Shown one piece after another: positions 47,638 to 58,304 of a stretch of 64,000 bases of DNA. Location of the stretch: positions 1-64,000 of the forward strand of contig NZ_JABEZU010000004.1 in the NCBI RefSeq assembly GCF_013149785.1. Reading direction: 5' to 3'. The stretch's first letter is position 1; every line of letters begins with the position of its first letter. The translations under genes and the position numbers were made by a program. Origin of the DNA: Isoptericola halotolerans. Lineage in GTDB: Bacteria; Actinomycetota; Actinomycetes; Actinomycetales; Cellulomonadaceae. Below the pieces are notes generated by a model. That model ran no database searches, was not told the origin of the DNA, and worked only from the letters and a program-made list of their open reading frames with translations.

Positions 47638-47682
47638 GCGTGCCACGTCCGCACCTCGCGCACAACCCCTACGCTGGACGCC

Positions 47683-48522
47683 GTGCCCGACACCGCACCA
47701 TCCCGGCCCGCCACCCCGTGGAGCCCGCCCGCACCCGCCGCACCGGCGCGCACGCCGCGCGAACGGCGTCGCACCGGCGCAGAGATCTGGATCGTCCTCG
47801 GCCTGAGCCTCGGTCAGAGCGCCGTCTACGCCCTGGTGAACATCGTGGCGCGCCTGACCGCCGAGACCTCGCTCGCCGACCAGAGCGCCACCCTCAACGC
47901 CTCGAGGTCCCCGCGCCCCTGGCTCGACCTGACGTACCAGCTCCTCGGGATCGGGTTCGCCCTCGTCCCCGTCGTCCTGGCGATCTACCTGCTCAGCGCC
48001 CGCGGCCCCGGGACGCTGCGCCGCATCGGGTTCGACGCCGCCCGGCCCGGTCGCGACACCGCGTGGGGCGTCGCGCTGGCGGCCGCGATCGGGCTCCCCG
48101 GGCTGGCGTTCTACGCCCTGGGCCGGGCCCTCGGCATCACCGTCAGCGTGCAGGCGAGCGCGCTCGACGCGCACTGGTGGACCGTGCCGGTCCTGATCCT
48201 CGCCGCGCTGCAGAACGGCCTGGTCGAGGAGGTGATCGCCGTCGCCTACCTCACCGAGCGCACCACGGACCTGGGCTGGACACGCCTCAAGATCATCGCC
48301 ACCAGCGCCCTGCTGCGCGGCTCGTACCACCTGTACCAGGGCATCGGGCCGTTCCTCGGCAACGTGGTCATGGGCATCCTCTTCGCGTGGTTCTACACCT
48401 CGCGCTGGGGGCGCCACCGCGTCCTGCCGCTCGTCGTCGCGCACACGGTGCTCGACGTCGTCGCCTTCGTCGGGTACGCGCTGGTGCCCGCCGAGTGGCG
48501 CGCGGGCCTGGGGATCACCTGA
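47683..48522 (+). CDS. CPBP family intramembrane metalloprotease
   Basis: A 279-residue membrane protein of the CAAX-protease/bacteriocin-processing family with about eight hydrophobic segments. The catalytic pattern is NGLVEEVIAVAYLTER (Glu-Glu), then ALLRGSYHLYQG (His) and HTVLDVV (His/Asp), in the order of the family. The N-terminal 32 residues are Pro/Ala-rich. GTG at 47683. It is divergent from the exporter operon. Substrate unknown. Confidence 0.88.
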   Translation: MPDTAPSRPATPWSPPAPAAPARTPRERRRTGAEIWIVLGLSLGQSAVYALVNIVARLTAETSLADQSATLNASRSPRPWLDLTYQLLGIGFALVPVVLAIYLLSARGPGTLRRIGFDAARPGRDTAWGVALAAAIGLPGLAFYALGRALGITVSVQASALDAHWWTVPVLILAALQNGLVEEVIAVAYLTERTTDLGWTRLKIIATSALLRGSYHLYQGIGPFLGNVVMGILFAWFYTSRWGRHRVLPLVVAHTVLDVVAFVGYALVPAEWRAGLGIT

Positions 48523-48552
48523 CGTTCACCCCCGCCCCGCGCCCCCTGCGGG

Positions 48553-50225
<1,673 letters not shown>

Positions 50226-50229
<4 letters not shown>

Positions 50230-51266
50230 CGCTCGTCCTCCTTCGTCGTGTCGGCCTGCACCGACGTCTCGGCGACGTCCCCCGCCACCTCCGCGGACGC
50301 GGTACGGGACCGCAGCCGCGGGTCGGCGAGGTCGTTCAACGACTCGCCCATGAGCGTCATGCCCATCGCGGCGATCACGATCGCCAGCCCCGGGAACATC
50401 GCCGTCCACCAGATGCCGGAGGTGACGTCCGCGACCGCACGCTGCAGGTCGTAGCCCCACTCCGCGGCCGCCGTCGGCTCGATGCCGAACCCGAGGAAGC
50501 CGAGGCCCGCCAGGGTGAGGATCGCCTCCGAGGCGTTGAGCGTGACGATGAGGGGCAGCGTGCGCACCGAGTTGCGCAGCACGTGGCGGGTCATGATCCG
50601 CCGGTGCGGGGTGCCCAGCACCCGGGCGGCGTCGACGAACGCCTCGGACTTGACCCGCACCACCTCGGACCGCACCACGCGGAAGTACTGCGGGATGAAC
50701 ACCACGGTGATCGACAGCGCGGCGGCCAGGATGCCGCCCCACATGCTCGACTGCCCCCCGGAGATCACGATCGCCAGCAGGATCGCCAGCAGCAGCGAGG
50801 GGAACGCGTAGATCGCGTCGGCCACCAGCACCAGCACCCGGTCCAGCCACCCGCCGAAGTACCCGGAGACCAGTCCCAGGAGCACACCGATGACCAGCGA
50901 GGCCGCCACCGCCACGACGACGACGAGGACGGCGGTCTGCGCACCCCAGATCACCCGGGAGAGCACGTCGTACCCACCCACGGTCGTGCCGAACCAGTGC
51001 TCGGCGCTGGGGGGCTGCTGCGTGCCGAAGCTGCCGGCCGCGTCGGAACGCTGCGACGGTCCGTACGGCGCGAGCAGCGGTGCGAGCGCGGCGAGCAGGA
51101 CGAACGCCGTGGTGAGGCCGATGCCCGCCAGGAGCATGCCGCGCTGCAGGCCGACGCTCTGGCGCACCTGGCGCACCACCGGCGCCCGCCGCAGCCAGGC
51201 CCACCGGCCCCCCAGGTGCTCGGGCGCCGCGCCGGCGGTGCCGACGGACGAGATGGGGACGCTCAT
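50226..51266 (-). CDS. Peptide ABC transporter permease (DppC-like)
   Basis: A 346-residue permease. After about 40 cytoplasmic residues, six membrane helices with the EAA-like coupling loop EAFVDAARVLGTPHRRIMTRHV. The external loop QQPPSAEHWFGTTVGGYDVL is typical of DppC, as is LAGLGFLGFGIEPTAAAEWG. The start shares one base with the DppB-like stop (TGATG). A Ser/Thr/Asp-rich tail of 35 residues ends the protein. Confidence 0.93.
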
Positions 51267-52309
51267 CAGTACCTCACTCTCGGGTCGATCAGCGCGGCGA
51301 TCACGTCCACCAGGAAGTTCGTCACCGCCACGATCACCGCCATCAGCACGACGATGCCCTGCACCGCGACGAAGTCCCGCACGGTGAGGTACTGGGCGAG
51401 CTGGAAGCCCAGACCGCGCCACTCGAAGGTCGTCTCGGTCAGCACGGCTCCCACCAGCAGCATCGCCACCTGCATCCCGGCCACGGTGATGACCGGGATG
51501 AGCGCGGGCCGGGTGGCGTGGGCGGTGACGAGCCGGCGTTCGCGCACCCCGCGCGAACGGGCGGCGTCGACGTAGTCGGTGCCGAGGGTGGCGATCATGT
51601 TGGTCCGCACGAGCCGCAGGAACACCCCGGCCGTGAGCAGACCGAGCGCGACGGAGGGCAGCACGGCGTGGGAGAGCACGTCCTGCACCACCCACCACTG
51701 GCCGGTGCGGATCGCGTCCACCAGGTAGAACCCGGAGGACTCCCCGGCGAACCGCATCTCGATCTGCGCGGCGGTCGAGGCCCGGCCGGCCACGGGGAAC
51801 CAGCCCAGCCCGACCGCGAAGATCAGCTTGAGCAGCAGGCCGGCGAAGAACACCGGGGTGGCGTAGGCCAGGATGGCGAGCACGCGCAGCCCGGCGTCGG
51901 GCCACCTGTCGCGGAAGTAGGCGGCGAGCATGCCCAGCGGCAGCCCGAGCACCACGGCGATCGCCACGGCGTACGCGGTGAGCTCGAGCGTCGCCCCGCC
52001 GTACAGGCCGAGCACCTCGATGACGGGCTGGTTGTCGCTGATGGTGGTGCCGAAGTCGCCGCGGACGATGCCGGTCAGGTACTCCCAGTACTGGACCAGC
52101 ACGGGCCGGTCGTACCCGGCCTCCGTGATCCGGCGCTGCAGCTCGTCGGCGGAGAGGCGACCTCCCTGCGAGGCGGTGATGGGGTCACCGGTGGCTCGCA
52201 TGAGCACGAACACGGTGGTGACCAGGATGAACACGGTCGGGATGATGAGCAGGAAGCGCACCAGGATGTAGCGTCCCAGTGCGCTTCCTGCCGTGGGTGT
52301 TGCGGCCAC
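51266..52309 (-). CDS. Peptide ABC transporter permease (DppB-like)
   Basis: A 347-residue permease with six helices. The opening LGRYILVRFLLIIPTVFILV, DRPVLVQYWEYLTGIVRGDF and the coupling loop YVDAARSRGVRERRLVTAHA are characteristic of DppB. GTG at 52309. It lies 11 bases after the binding-protein stop at 52321. Confidence 0.94.
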   Translation of the reverse strand: MAATPTAGSALGRYILVRFLLIIPTVFILVTTVFVLMRATGDPITASQGGRLSADELQRRITEAGYDRPVLVQYWEYLTGIVRGDFGTTISDNQPVIEVLGLYGGATLELTAYAVAIAVVLGLPLGMLAAYFRDRWPDAGLRVLAILAYATPVFFAGLLLKLIFAVGLGWFPVAGRASTAAQIEMRFAGESSGFYLVDAIRTGQWWVVQDVLSHAVLPSVALGLLTAGVFLRLVRTNMIATLGTDYVDAARSRGVRERRLVTAHATRPALIPVITVAGMQVAMLLVGAVLTETTFEWRGLGFQLAQYLTVRDFVAVQGIVVLMAVIVAVTNFLVDVIAALIDPRVRY

Positions 52310-52320
52310 GAGTGCTGCGC

Positions 52321-53973
52321 TCAGCCCTTGCTCAGCGCGCCGTAGCGGAACTTGAACGAGCCGTCGAGGGTGTCCTCGGCCCCGGAGACGTCCAGCCCGG
52401 TGACCGCGACCTGCGCACCCTGCATGTACGGGATGGTCGACAGGTCGGCCGCGACGAGGTCCTGGATCTCCTCGAGCAGCGCGGTGCGCGCGTCCGGGTC
52501 GGTCTCGGTGGCCTGGGCGAGCAGCTTCTCGTCCACCTCAGGCTTCGAGTAGTGGTTGGCGAGGAAGTTGTCGGTCAGGAAGAACGGCGACAGGTAGTTC
52601 TCCGCGTCCGAGTAGTCCGGGAACCAGCCGAGCTGGAAGATCGGGTAGGCGTCCGCCGAGAAGTCCGAGGCGTAGGTGACCCACTCGGTGGACTGCAGGT
52701 CCACCTCGAACAGCCCGTCGGCCTGCAGCGCCTCCTGGATCACGGCGTACTCGTCACCCGACGACGGGCCGTACCGCTCGGCCACGTACTGGATGCTGAG
52801 GTCGACCGGGGTCTCGACGCCCGCGGCGTCGAGCACGTCGGCGGCCGCGGCCGCGTCGGGGGCCCCGGCGCCGTCGCCGTACATCTCCTTGAGGGACTCG
52901 GTCGCGCCGGTCACGCCCTCGGGGACGTAGGAGTACAGCGGCGTGAAGGTCCCCTTGTAGACGTCCTCGGAGATCGCGTCGCGGTCGATGAGGTGCGCCA
53001 CCGCCTGCCGGACGGCGAGCGCCTTGTCCTCGTCGGCGTCGTCGGTCGTGGCACCGAAGGGCATGGTGTCGAAGTTGAAGACGAGGTAGCGGATCTCGCC
53101 GCCGGGCCCGTCGACGACCTGGACGGTGTCCTTGCCGCGCAGGTCCTCGACGTCCGTCGCGGACAGCGTGCGGAAGGCGACGTCGATGTTGCCCTGCTCC
53201 ACGTCCAGCTTGAGGTTGGAGGAGTCGGTGTAGTAGCGGACGTTCACCGTCTCGGTGCGCGGCGCCTCGAGCACGCCGGCGTAGTCCGGGTTGGCCTGGT
53301 ACTGGATCAGGTCGTTGATCGAGTACTGCGTGATCGTGTACTGCCCGGCGAAGGCGTTGCCGTCCACGATGTCCGAGTCCGCGGTGACGTCGTCGGCCGA
53401 GAACACCTCCTCGTCGACGATGACGCCGGCGGGCGAGGACAGGATCTGCGGGAAGATCTGGTCGTTCTCCTCCAGCAGGTTGAAGACGACGGTGCGGTCG
53501 TCGACGGCCTCGACGGAGTCGAGGTTGTACAGCAGGCTCGACGGACCGTCCGGGTGGGCGATCTCGACCTGGCGGTCGAAGGAGAACTTCACGTCGGAGG
53601 CCGTGAGGTCGTTGCCGTTGGCGAACGTCAGGCCCTCCTTCAGCACGACGGTGTACTCGGTCGGCGCGGTGAACTCCGCGGACTCGGCGATGTCGGGCTC
53701 GACGTCGGAGGTCCCGTAGGGAGAGTTGAGGAGGAACGGGTAGACCTGGTTCATCACGGCGAACGACCCGTTGTCGTACGAGCCGGCCGGGTCGATCGAG
53801 GTGATCTGCTCGGTGGTGCCGACGGTGACCGAGCCGGCGTCACCGCCCCCACCGCCGTTGCCCGAGCCGTTCTCCGAGCTGCCGGACCCGCCGGAGCAGG
53901 CCGTCAGCACGAGCGCGAGGCCCGCCGTCGATGCGACGGCCGCGAGCCGTCGGGAGGAGCGATTCGTCCTCAT
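52321..53973 (-). CDS. Peptide ABC transporter substrate-binding lipoprotein
   Basis: A 550-residue binding protein of the family 5 type. The signal peptide ends with lipobox LVLTAC; a Gly/Ser/Asn-rich linker follows. The mature protein has ITSIDPAGSYDNGSFAVMNQ, the substrate-site motif and typical late segments (FQLGWFPDYSDAENYLSPFF). Captures peptides or similar ligands for the permeases. ATG at 53973 is preceded by AAGGGAA. A dyad GTCCACAGTGTGGAC (54017-54031) lies upstream, close to a possible -10 TAGAAA. Confidence 0.93.
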   Translation of the reverse strand: MRTNRSSRRLAAVASTAGLALVLTACSGGSGSSENGSGNGGGGGDAGSVTVGTTEQITSIDPAGSYDNGSFAVMNQVYPFLLNSPYGTSDVEPDIAESAEFTAPTEYTVVLKEGLTFANGNDLTASDVKFSFDRQVEIAHPDGPSSLLYNLDSVEAVDDRTVVFNLLEENDQIFPQILSSPAGVIVDEEVFSADDVTADSDIVDGNAFAGQYTITQYSINDLIQYQANPDYAGVLEAPRTETVNVRYYTDSSNLKLDVEQGNIDVAFRTLSATDVEDLRGKDTVQVVDGPGGEIRYLVFNFDTMPFGATTDDADEDKALAVRQAVAHLIDRDAISEDVYKGTFTPLYSYVPEGVTGATESLKEMYGDGAGAPDAAAAADVLDAAGVETPVDLSIQYVAERYGPSSGDEYAVIQEALQADGLFEVDLQSTEWVTYASDFSADAYPIFQLGWFPDYSDAENYLSPFFLTDNFLANHYSKPEVDEKLLAQATETDPDARTALLEEIQDLVAADLSTIPYMQGAQVAVTGLDVSGAEDTLDGSFKFRYGALSKG

Positions 53974-54016
53974 GGTGGTTCCCTTCTCGATTCGGCCAGC
54001 GGGTCGACCCCGGCCT

Positions 54017-54031
54017 GTCCACAGTGTGGAC
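54017..54031. promoter_or_regulatory. Dyad symmetry upstream of peptide importer operon
   Basis: GTCCAC AGT GTGGAC is a perfect inverted repeat 44 bases before the binding-protein start. On the minus strand it follows a TAGAAA that could be a -10 element, so it would overlap the transcription start. Regulatory function is a guess from symmetry and place; no regulator gene is nearby. The gap 53974-54196 otherwise shows no gene. Confidence 0.35.
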
Positions 54032-54196
54032 GTTTCTAGCACGGCAATAAGTCGCCCAGATCACATATCGACGTACCGGGCGAGACCGTGACCGCATCGT
54101 GACGTCAGCCACACCCCCTGGCCCCGAGGGTGGCGGCGTCCGGCACCCGAGCGTTTCGACCGGCTCAGCGAGGCTCCGCGACCTAGACTCGCGAGC

Positions 54197-56974
54197 ATGT
54201 CCCGAGCGCGAGAGGAGGCCCCTGCGGGTCACGGCGCACCACGCCCCGTGGTGCACGAGGTCGGCACCTTCGCCGCGGACGAGCCGAACCCGCCGACCGG
54301 TGCCCTGCGGGCCCTGTTCTCCGTCGAGAGCGCGACCGACCGCGACGCCGGGCTCGTCCGCGTCGTCGACAACCCCGAGCAACGGGTCCGCAACCCCTCC
54401 GACCTGCTCGGACTCGTGCTCAGCGCGCTCGGTGTCGCCCTGGTGCTGGTGCTCTCGGTGGTCGCGCACGGCACCACCGAAGGGGTCACGCAGGACGTGC
54501 GCGCCTTCAACACGCTGCTCGGCGAGCTGCTCGTCTTCCCCGTGGCGGTGCTCGAGGGTCTCGTCACCCTCATCGTGCCGGTCGCGGTGCTCCTCGAGCT
54601 CGGCATGCGGCGGCTCGGTCGGCAGGTCGTCGAGTCGATCCTGGCGGCGATGCTCGGGCTCGTCCTCGGCGTGGCGGCCCTCCTGACCCTCTCCTGGCTC
54701 GGTAGCGACGAGCTCGTCCGCACCCTCTCCGTCTTCCGCGACGGGTCGTGGACGATCACGATCCCGGGCTACGTGGCCGCCATCGCCGGCCTGCTCACCA
54801 CCGCCGGGCCGCGCACCCGCCGTCGGACGGTCCGCTGGTCCTGGAACCTGCTCTACGTGGCCCTCGTCGTCGCCCTCATCACCGGGCAGGCGGCGCTGCC
54901 GGGCGTGCTCGTGGCCCTCCTCCTGGGCCGTATCGCCGGCCAGACCGTCCAGTACGCCTCCGGCGTGCGCTCGGAACGCGCCTACGGCGGCGACCTCGTC
55001 ACCGCGGTCCGGCACGCCGGCTTCCGTCCCACGGCCCTCGTCCGGGTCCGGGGAGTCTCCGCACAGGTCGACGACGACGGCACCGGCGACGGCACGAGCG
55101 TGCCGGACACCCGTGGCGGGTCGCTGCCCGACGACACCGTCACCCACGTCGACGCCGCCGGCGAGGTCACCGGGCGCACCACGCTGCGGGCGATGCTGCG
55201 CCACCGGTCGCGACCCGGCTCGCGGGGAGGCTGGCGCAACGACCCGGAGCTCCCCTCGTCGGGCGCCCTGGCCGACCCCGCCACCGTCGCGCTCACCCGC
55301 GCCGGCGACACGCGGGTCTACGCCATGTTCGCGCCCGGCGCCGACCGCCGCGACGTCGTCGTCCTCGACGGCGACCGGCACGTGGTGGGGATGCTGACCC
55401 GTGCCTGGCGGGCGCTGCGGCTGCGAGGGCTGGAGGGCCGCGCCCAGGTGTCGCTGAAGGCCGTGGCCGAGCGCACCGCGCTGCTGACCTACGCGGCGAC
55501 CGCCGCCGGCGTGCGCACGCCCCGCCTGCTGGGCGTCGGGGAGGCCGCCGACTCGATCGTCCTCGTCACCGAGCACGCCGAGGGCGCCGTCTCCTGGCGC
55601 GACCTGACCGACGAGGACCTCGAGGGCCCCGCCGGCGACGAGGTCCTCGCCGCGGCCTGGGAACAGCTCCGCCGCGCCCACACCGCCGGGCTCACGCACC
55701 ACGCGCTCACCCCCGACGTGCTGCTGGTGGGACGGGCCGACGACGGGACCGTGCAGGTCTGGCTCACCGGCTGGGAGCAGGGCGAGATCGCCTCCACCGC
55801 GCTGGGTCGTCGCCTGGACCTCACCCAGATGCTCGCCCTGCTCGCGCTGCACGTCGGACCCGCCCGCGCCGTGGCCTCCGCGGTGCGCGCGCTGCCCGAC
55901 GCCGACGTGACCGCCGTCGGACCGTTGCTGCAGTCCGTCGCCCTGCCGCCGCCCACCCGGGTGGCCGTCCGCCAGCACAAGGGGCTGCTGGACGCGCTGC
56001 GCCAGGCGCTCGTCGAGCGCCTCCCCCAGGTCGACGTCCAGCCGCAGAACATCACGCGGTTCGGGACCCGCACGGTCGTGATGGTCACCCTGTTCCTCGT
56101 GGTGATCACCGCGCTGGTCACCACGATGAACCTCGACGAGATCACCGAGGCCGTCGGCCAGGCGAACCCGTGGTGGATCGTGGTGGCGTTCTGCCTCGGT
56201 GCGGTGACCTGGTTCGGTGCGGCGCTGACGTTCGTGGCGTTCTCACCGAAGCGGCTTCCGCTGTGGCGGGCGACGCTGACGCAGATGGCGGGCTCGTTCG
56301 TCGCGCTCGCCGCGCCCGCGGGGATCGGTCCCGCGGCGCTGAACCTGCGGATGCTCACGCGGCGCGGGGTCGCGGTGCCGATGGCGGTGGCGACCGTGGC
56401 CCTGGTCCAGGCGTCGCAGTTCGTGGTGACCGTCGTCCTGCTCGTGGTGCTGTCGATCTTCACCGGGTCGGGCGGTCTCATCGAGCTGCCGTCGATCACC
56501 GTGCTGCTCGCCATCGCCGGGGTCGCCGTGGCCGTGGTGACGACCCTGCTGATCCCGGCGGCCCGGCGATGGGCGTGGGAGAAGACCCGCCCGACCCTGG
56601 AACAGGTGTGGCCCCGTCTGTCGCAGATGCTCGGTCAGCCGCAGCGGCTGGTCCTCGGCGTCGGCGGCAACCTCATCATGTCGCTCGGCTACGTGCTGGC
56701 CTTCGACGCGGCGCTGGCGGCGTTCGGCCAGTCCCTGCGCCTCATCGACGTCGCGGTCATCTACCTGGTCGGCAACGCCCTCGGTGCGCTCGTGCCCACG
56801 CCCGGCGGTCTCGGTGGGGTCGAGGCGGCACTCACCGCGGGCCTGACGGCGGCCGGCGTCCCGGCGTCGATCGCGCTGTCCACGACGATCCTGTTCCGGC
56901 TCGTCACGTACTGGGGCCGCGTGCCCTTCGGATGGGTGGCGATGCGCTACCTGGAGCGCAAGGGCGACCTCTGA
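54197..56974 (+). CDS. Membrane protein with pseudokinase domain and flippase-like (LPG-synthase TM) domain
   Basis: A 925-residue protein in three parts. N-terminal five or six helices (about 68-255), a cytoplasmic kinase-like part (about 275-590) and a C-terminal eight-helix domain (about 620-915) of the lysylphosphatidylglycerol synthase/flippase type, ending with AIYLVGNALGALVPTPGG-like sequence (VIYLVGNALGALVPTPGG). The kinase part keeps the shape but not the catalysis: the HRD loop reads THHALTPDVLLV and the DFG position LTGWEQGEI, lacking both aspartates. It probably acts on lipid-linked substrates in the membrane, with the pseudokinase as a regulator. ATG at 54197. Confidence 0.85.
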   Translation: MSRAREEAPAGHGAPRPVVHEVGTFAADEPNPPTGALRALFSVESATDRDAGLVRVVDNPEQRVRNPSDLLGLVLSALGVALVLVLSVVAHGTTEGVTQDVRAFNTLLGELLVFPVAVLEGLVTLIVPVAVLLELGMRRLGRQVVESILAAMLGLVLGVAALLTLSWLGSDELVRTLSVFRDGSWTITIPGYVAAIAGLLTTAGPRTRRRTVRWSWNLLYVALVVALITGQAALPGVLVALLLGRIAGQTVQYASGVRSERAYGGDLVTAVRHAGFRPTALVRVRGVSAQVDDDGTGDGTSVPDTRGGSLPDDTVTHVDAAGEVTGRTTLRAMLRHRSRPGSRGGWRNDPELPSSGALADPATVALTRAGDTRVYAMFAPGADRRDVVVLDGDRHVVGMLTRAWRALRLRGLEGRAQVSLKAVAERTALLTYAATAAGVRTPRLLGVGEAADSIVLVTEHAEGAVSWRDLTDEDLEGPAGDEVLAAAWEQLRRAHTAGLTHHALTPDVLLVGRADDGTVQVWLTGWEQGEIASTALGRRLDLTQMLALLALHVGPARAVASAVRALPDADVTAVGPLLQSVALPPPTRVAVRQHKGLLDALRQALVERLPQVDVQPQNITRFGTRTVVMVTLFLVVITALVTTMNLDEITEAVGQANPWWIVVAFCLGAVTWFGAALTFVAFSPKRLPLWRATLTQMAGSFVALAAPAGIGPAALNLRMLTRRGVAVPMAVATVALVQASQFVVTVVLLVVLSIFTGSGGLIELPSITVLLAIAGVAVAVVTTLLIPAARRWAWEKTRPTLEQVWPRLSQMLGQPQRLVLGVGGNLIMSLGYVLAFDAALAAFGQSLRLIDVAVIYLVGNALGALVPTPGGLGGVEAALTAGLTAAGVPASIALSTTILFRLVTYWGRVPFGWVAMRYLERKGDL

Positions 56975-56986
56975 CCGGGTAGAGAC

Positions 56987-57026
56987 GCGAGGGCCCGCCG
57001 TCCGACAGCGGACGACGGGCCCTCGC
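56987..57026. terminator. Bidirectional terminator hairpin
   Basis: Arms 56987-57004 and 57009-57026 (18 bp, one mismatch) with a four-base loop lie between the flippase-like gene and the HU gene, which converge. Short-looped and GC-rich, with no U tract. Confidence 0.7.
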
Positions 57027-57051
57027 GGCGCTGACCGAGGTCAGCGGGACG

Positions 57052-57333
57052 TCACTTGGCGACGGCCTTCTTCAGCAGCGAGCCGGCGCTGATCTTCACG
57101 CCGTAGCCCGCCGGGATCTGGATCTCCTCGCCGGTGCGCGGGTTGCGACCGGTACGGGCGGCACGCTCGACGCGCTCCACCGACAGCAGGCCCGTGAGCT
57201 TCACGGCCTCGCCCTTGCCGAGCGACTCGATCAGCACCTCCTGCAGGGCGTTGAGGGCGGCCTCGGCGTCCGACTTGGTCAGGTCGGCCTTGGCGGCGAT
57301 GGCCGAGGCGAGCTCGGACTTGTTCAGCGACAT
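57052..57333 (-). CDS. hup: HU family DNA-binding protein
   Basis: A 93-residue canonical HU: MSLNKSELASAIAAKADLTK, the hydrophobic core, and the DNA-binding arm GRNPRTGEEIQIPAG, ending KKAVAK. Binds and bends DNA as a dimer. ATG at 57333 with GAGAAGG upstream. It lacks the lysine tail of the paralog at 40636. A gap of 163 bases to the CopC-like gene holds no gene. Confidence 0.96.
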   Translation of the reverse strand: MSLNKSELASAIAAKADLTKSDAEAALNALQEVLIESLGKGEAVKLTGLLSVERVERAARTGRNPRTGEEIQIPAGYGVKISAGSLLKKAVAK

Positions 57334-57496
57334 GTGAATCCCTTCTCCGGATCACGACGTACGAGAACCGCACGTCGTCACGTTCTCGGTCGGTCCGGCG
57401 CGAACCGGTGGACCGGGAACACACTAAGGAACATCCGCAGGTTCCTGCGACTTTTGCGCCCTTCGGCGTGGCTCGCAGGACGTTGCGGACGGCCGG

Positions 57497-58234
57497 TCAG
57501 GCCTGCGGACCGTCCCGCAGGCCCTGCCCGGTGGTCTCGTGCAGGCGACGGCGCGACCGCACCACCAGCATCGCGGCGACGCCGATCAGCGCCACCAGAG
57601 CGGCACCGTAGACCAGGGGCATCGCCCCGGTCGAACCGTCGGTGGCGTCGGCGGCGGGCGTGACCTGCTCGGAGACGGTCTGCTCCGGCGCGGGCTGCCC
57701 GAGCGCCTCGGCGGAGGCGGCGTCGCCGGGCTCGGGCTCCTCGGGAGCGACGTCGGGCTGCGCCGCGACGACGTAGGAGTAGTCCCCCTCCACGGGGTGC
57801 CCGTCGGAGGAGACGACGCGCCACAGCACCTGGTGGTCCCCACCGACGGCCGGGGCGTCGAAGGTCGCGGTGACCTGCTCGCCGTCGACGGCGACGTCGG
57901 CCTCGACCTCGCCGTCGGGCGTGACCACCCGCACCTGCGTACCATCCGCGATGATCTCGGCGCTGAACGTGAGCGTCAGCGAGCCGACCGGGGCGTCGAG
58001 CTCGTCACCGTCGGCAGGATCGGAGGAGACGAGCTGGTCGTGCGCACCGGCCGACGACGCCCCGAGGACGGTCACCGCGGTGCCACCGACCACCGTCAGC
58101 AGCATCGCGAGCGCCACGATCGCCGCCACCACCCGGCCACGGTTCTTGCGCACCGGGGTCCAGTCGGGGCCGGACGGCCGGCGCGCGGCCGAGGGTCGGG
58201 GAGCAGGCTCGGAGCCCGCGGGTTTCTGCGCCAC
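57497..58234 (-). CDS. CopC domain membrane-anchored copper-binding protein
   Basis: A 245-residue secreted protein. A membrane signal (about 38-62) ends SSAGA so that mature His begins HDQLVSSDPADGDEL, the N-terminal copper-binding histidine of CopC; the second ligand region is VVSSDGHPVEGDYSYVV. A Glu/Pro/Thr-rich linker and one C-terminal helix (PLVYGAALVALIGVAAMLVV) anchor it. GTG at 58234 is used since the preceding residues show no family similarity. No copD is adjacent. Confidence 0.88.
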   Translation of the reverse strand: MAQKPAGSEPAPRPSAARRPSGPDWTPVRKNRGRVVAAIVALAMLLTVVGGTAVTVLGASSAGAHDQLVSSDPADGDELDAPVGSLTLTFSAEIIADGTQVRVVTPDGEVEADVAVDGEQVTATFDAPAVGGDHQVLWRVVSSDGHPVEGDYSYVVAAQPDVAPEEPEPGDAASAEALGQPAPEQTVSEQVTPAADATDGSTGAMPLVYGAALVALIGVAAMLVVRSRRRLHETTGQGLRDGPQA

Positions 58235-58304
58235 GGTGCGACCATAGCCGGGCGTGGCGGTCGGTCGCGAACCTCCGTGGCGCGAGATCAGGCACACTCG
58301 AGGG

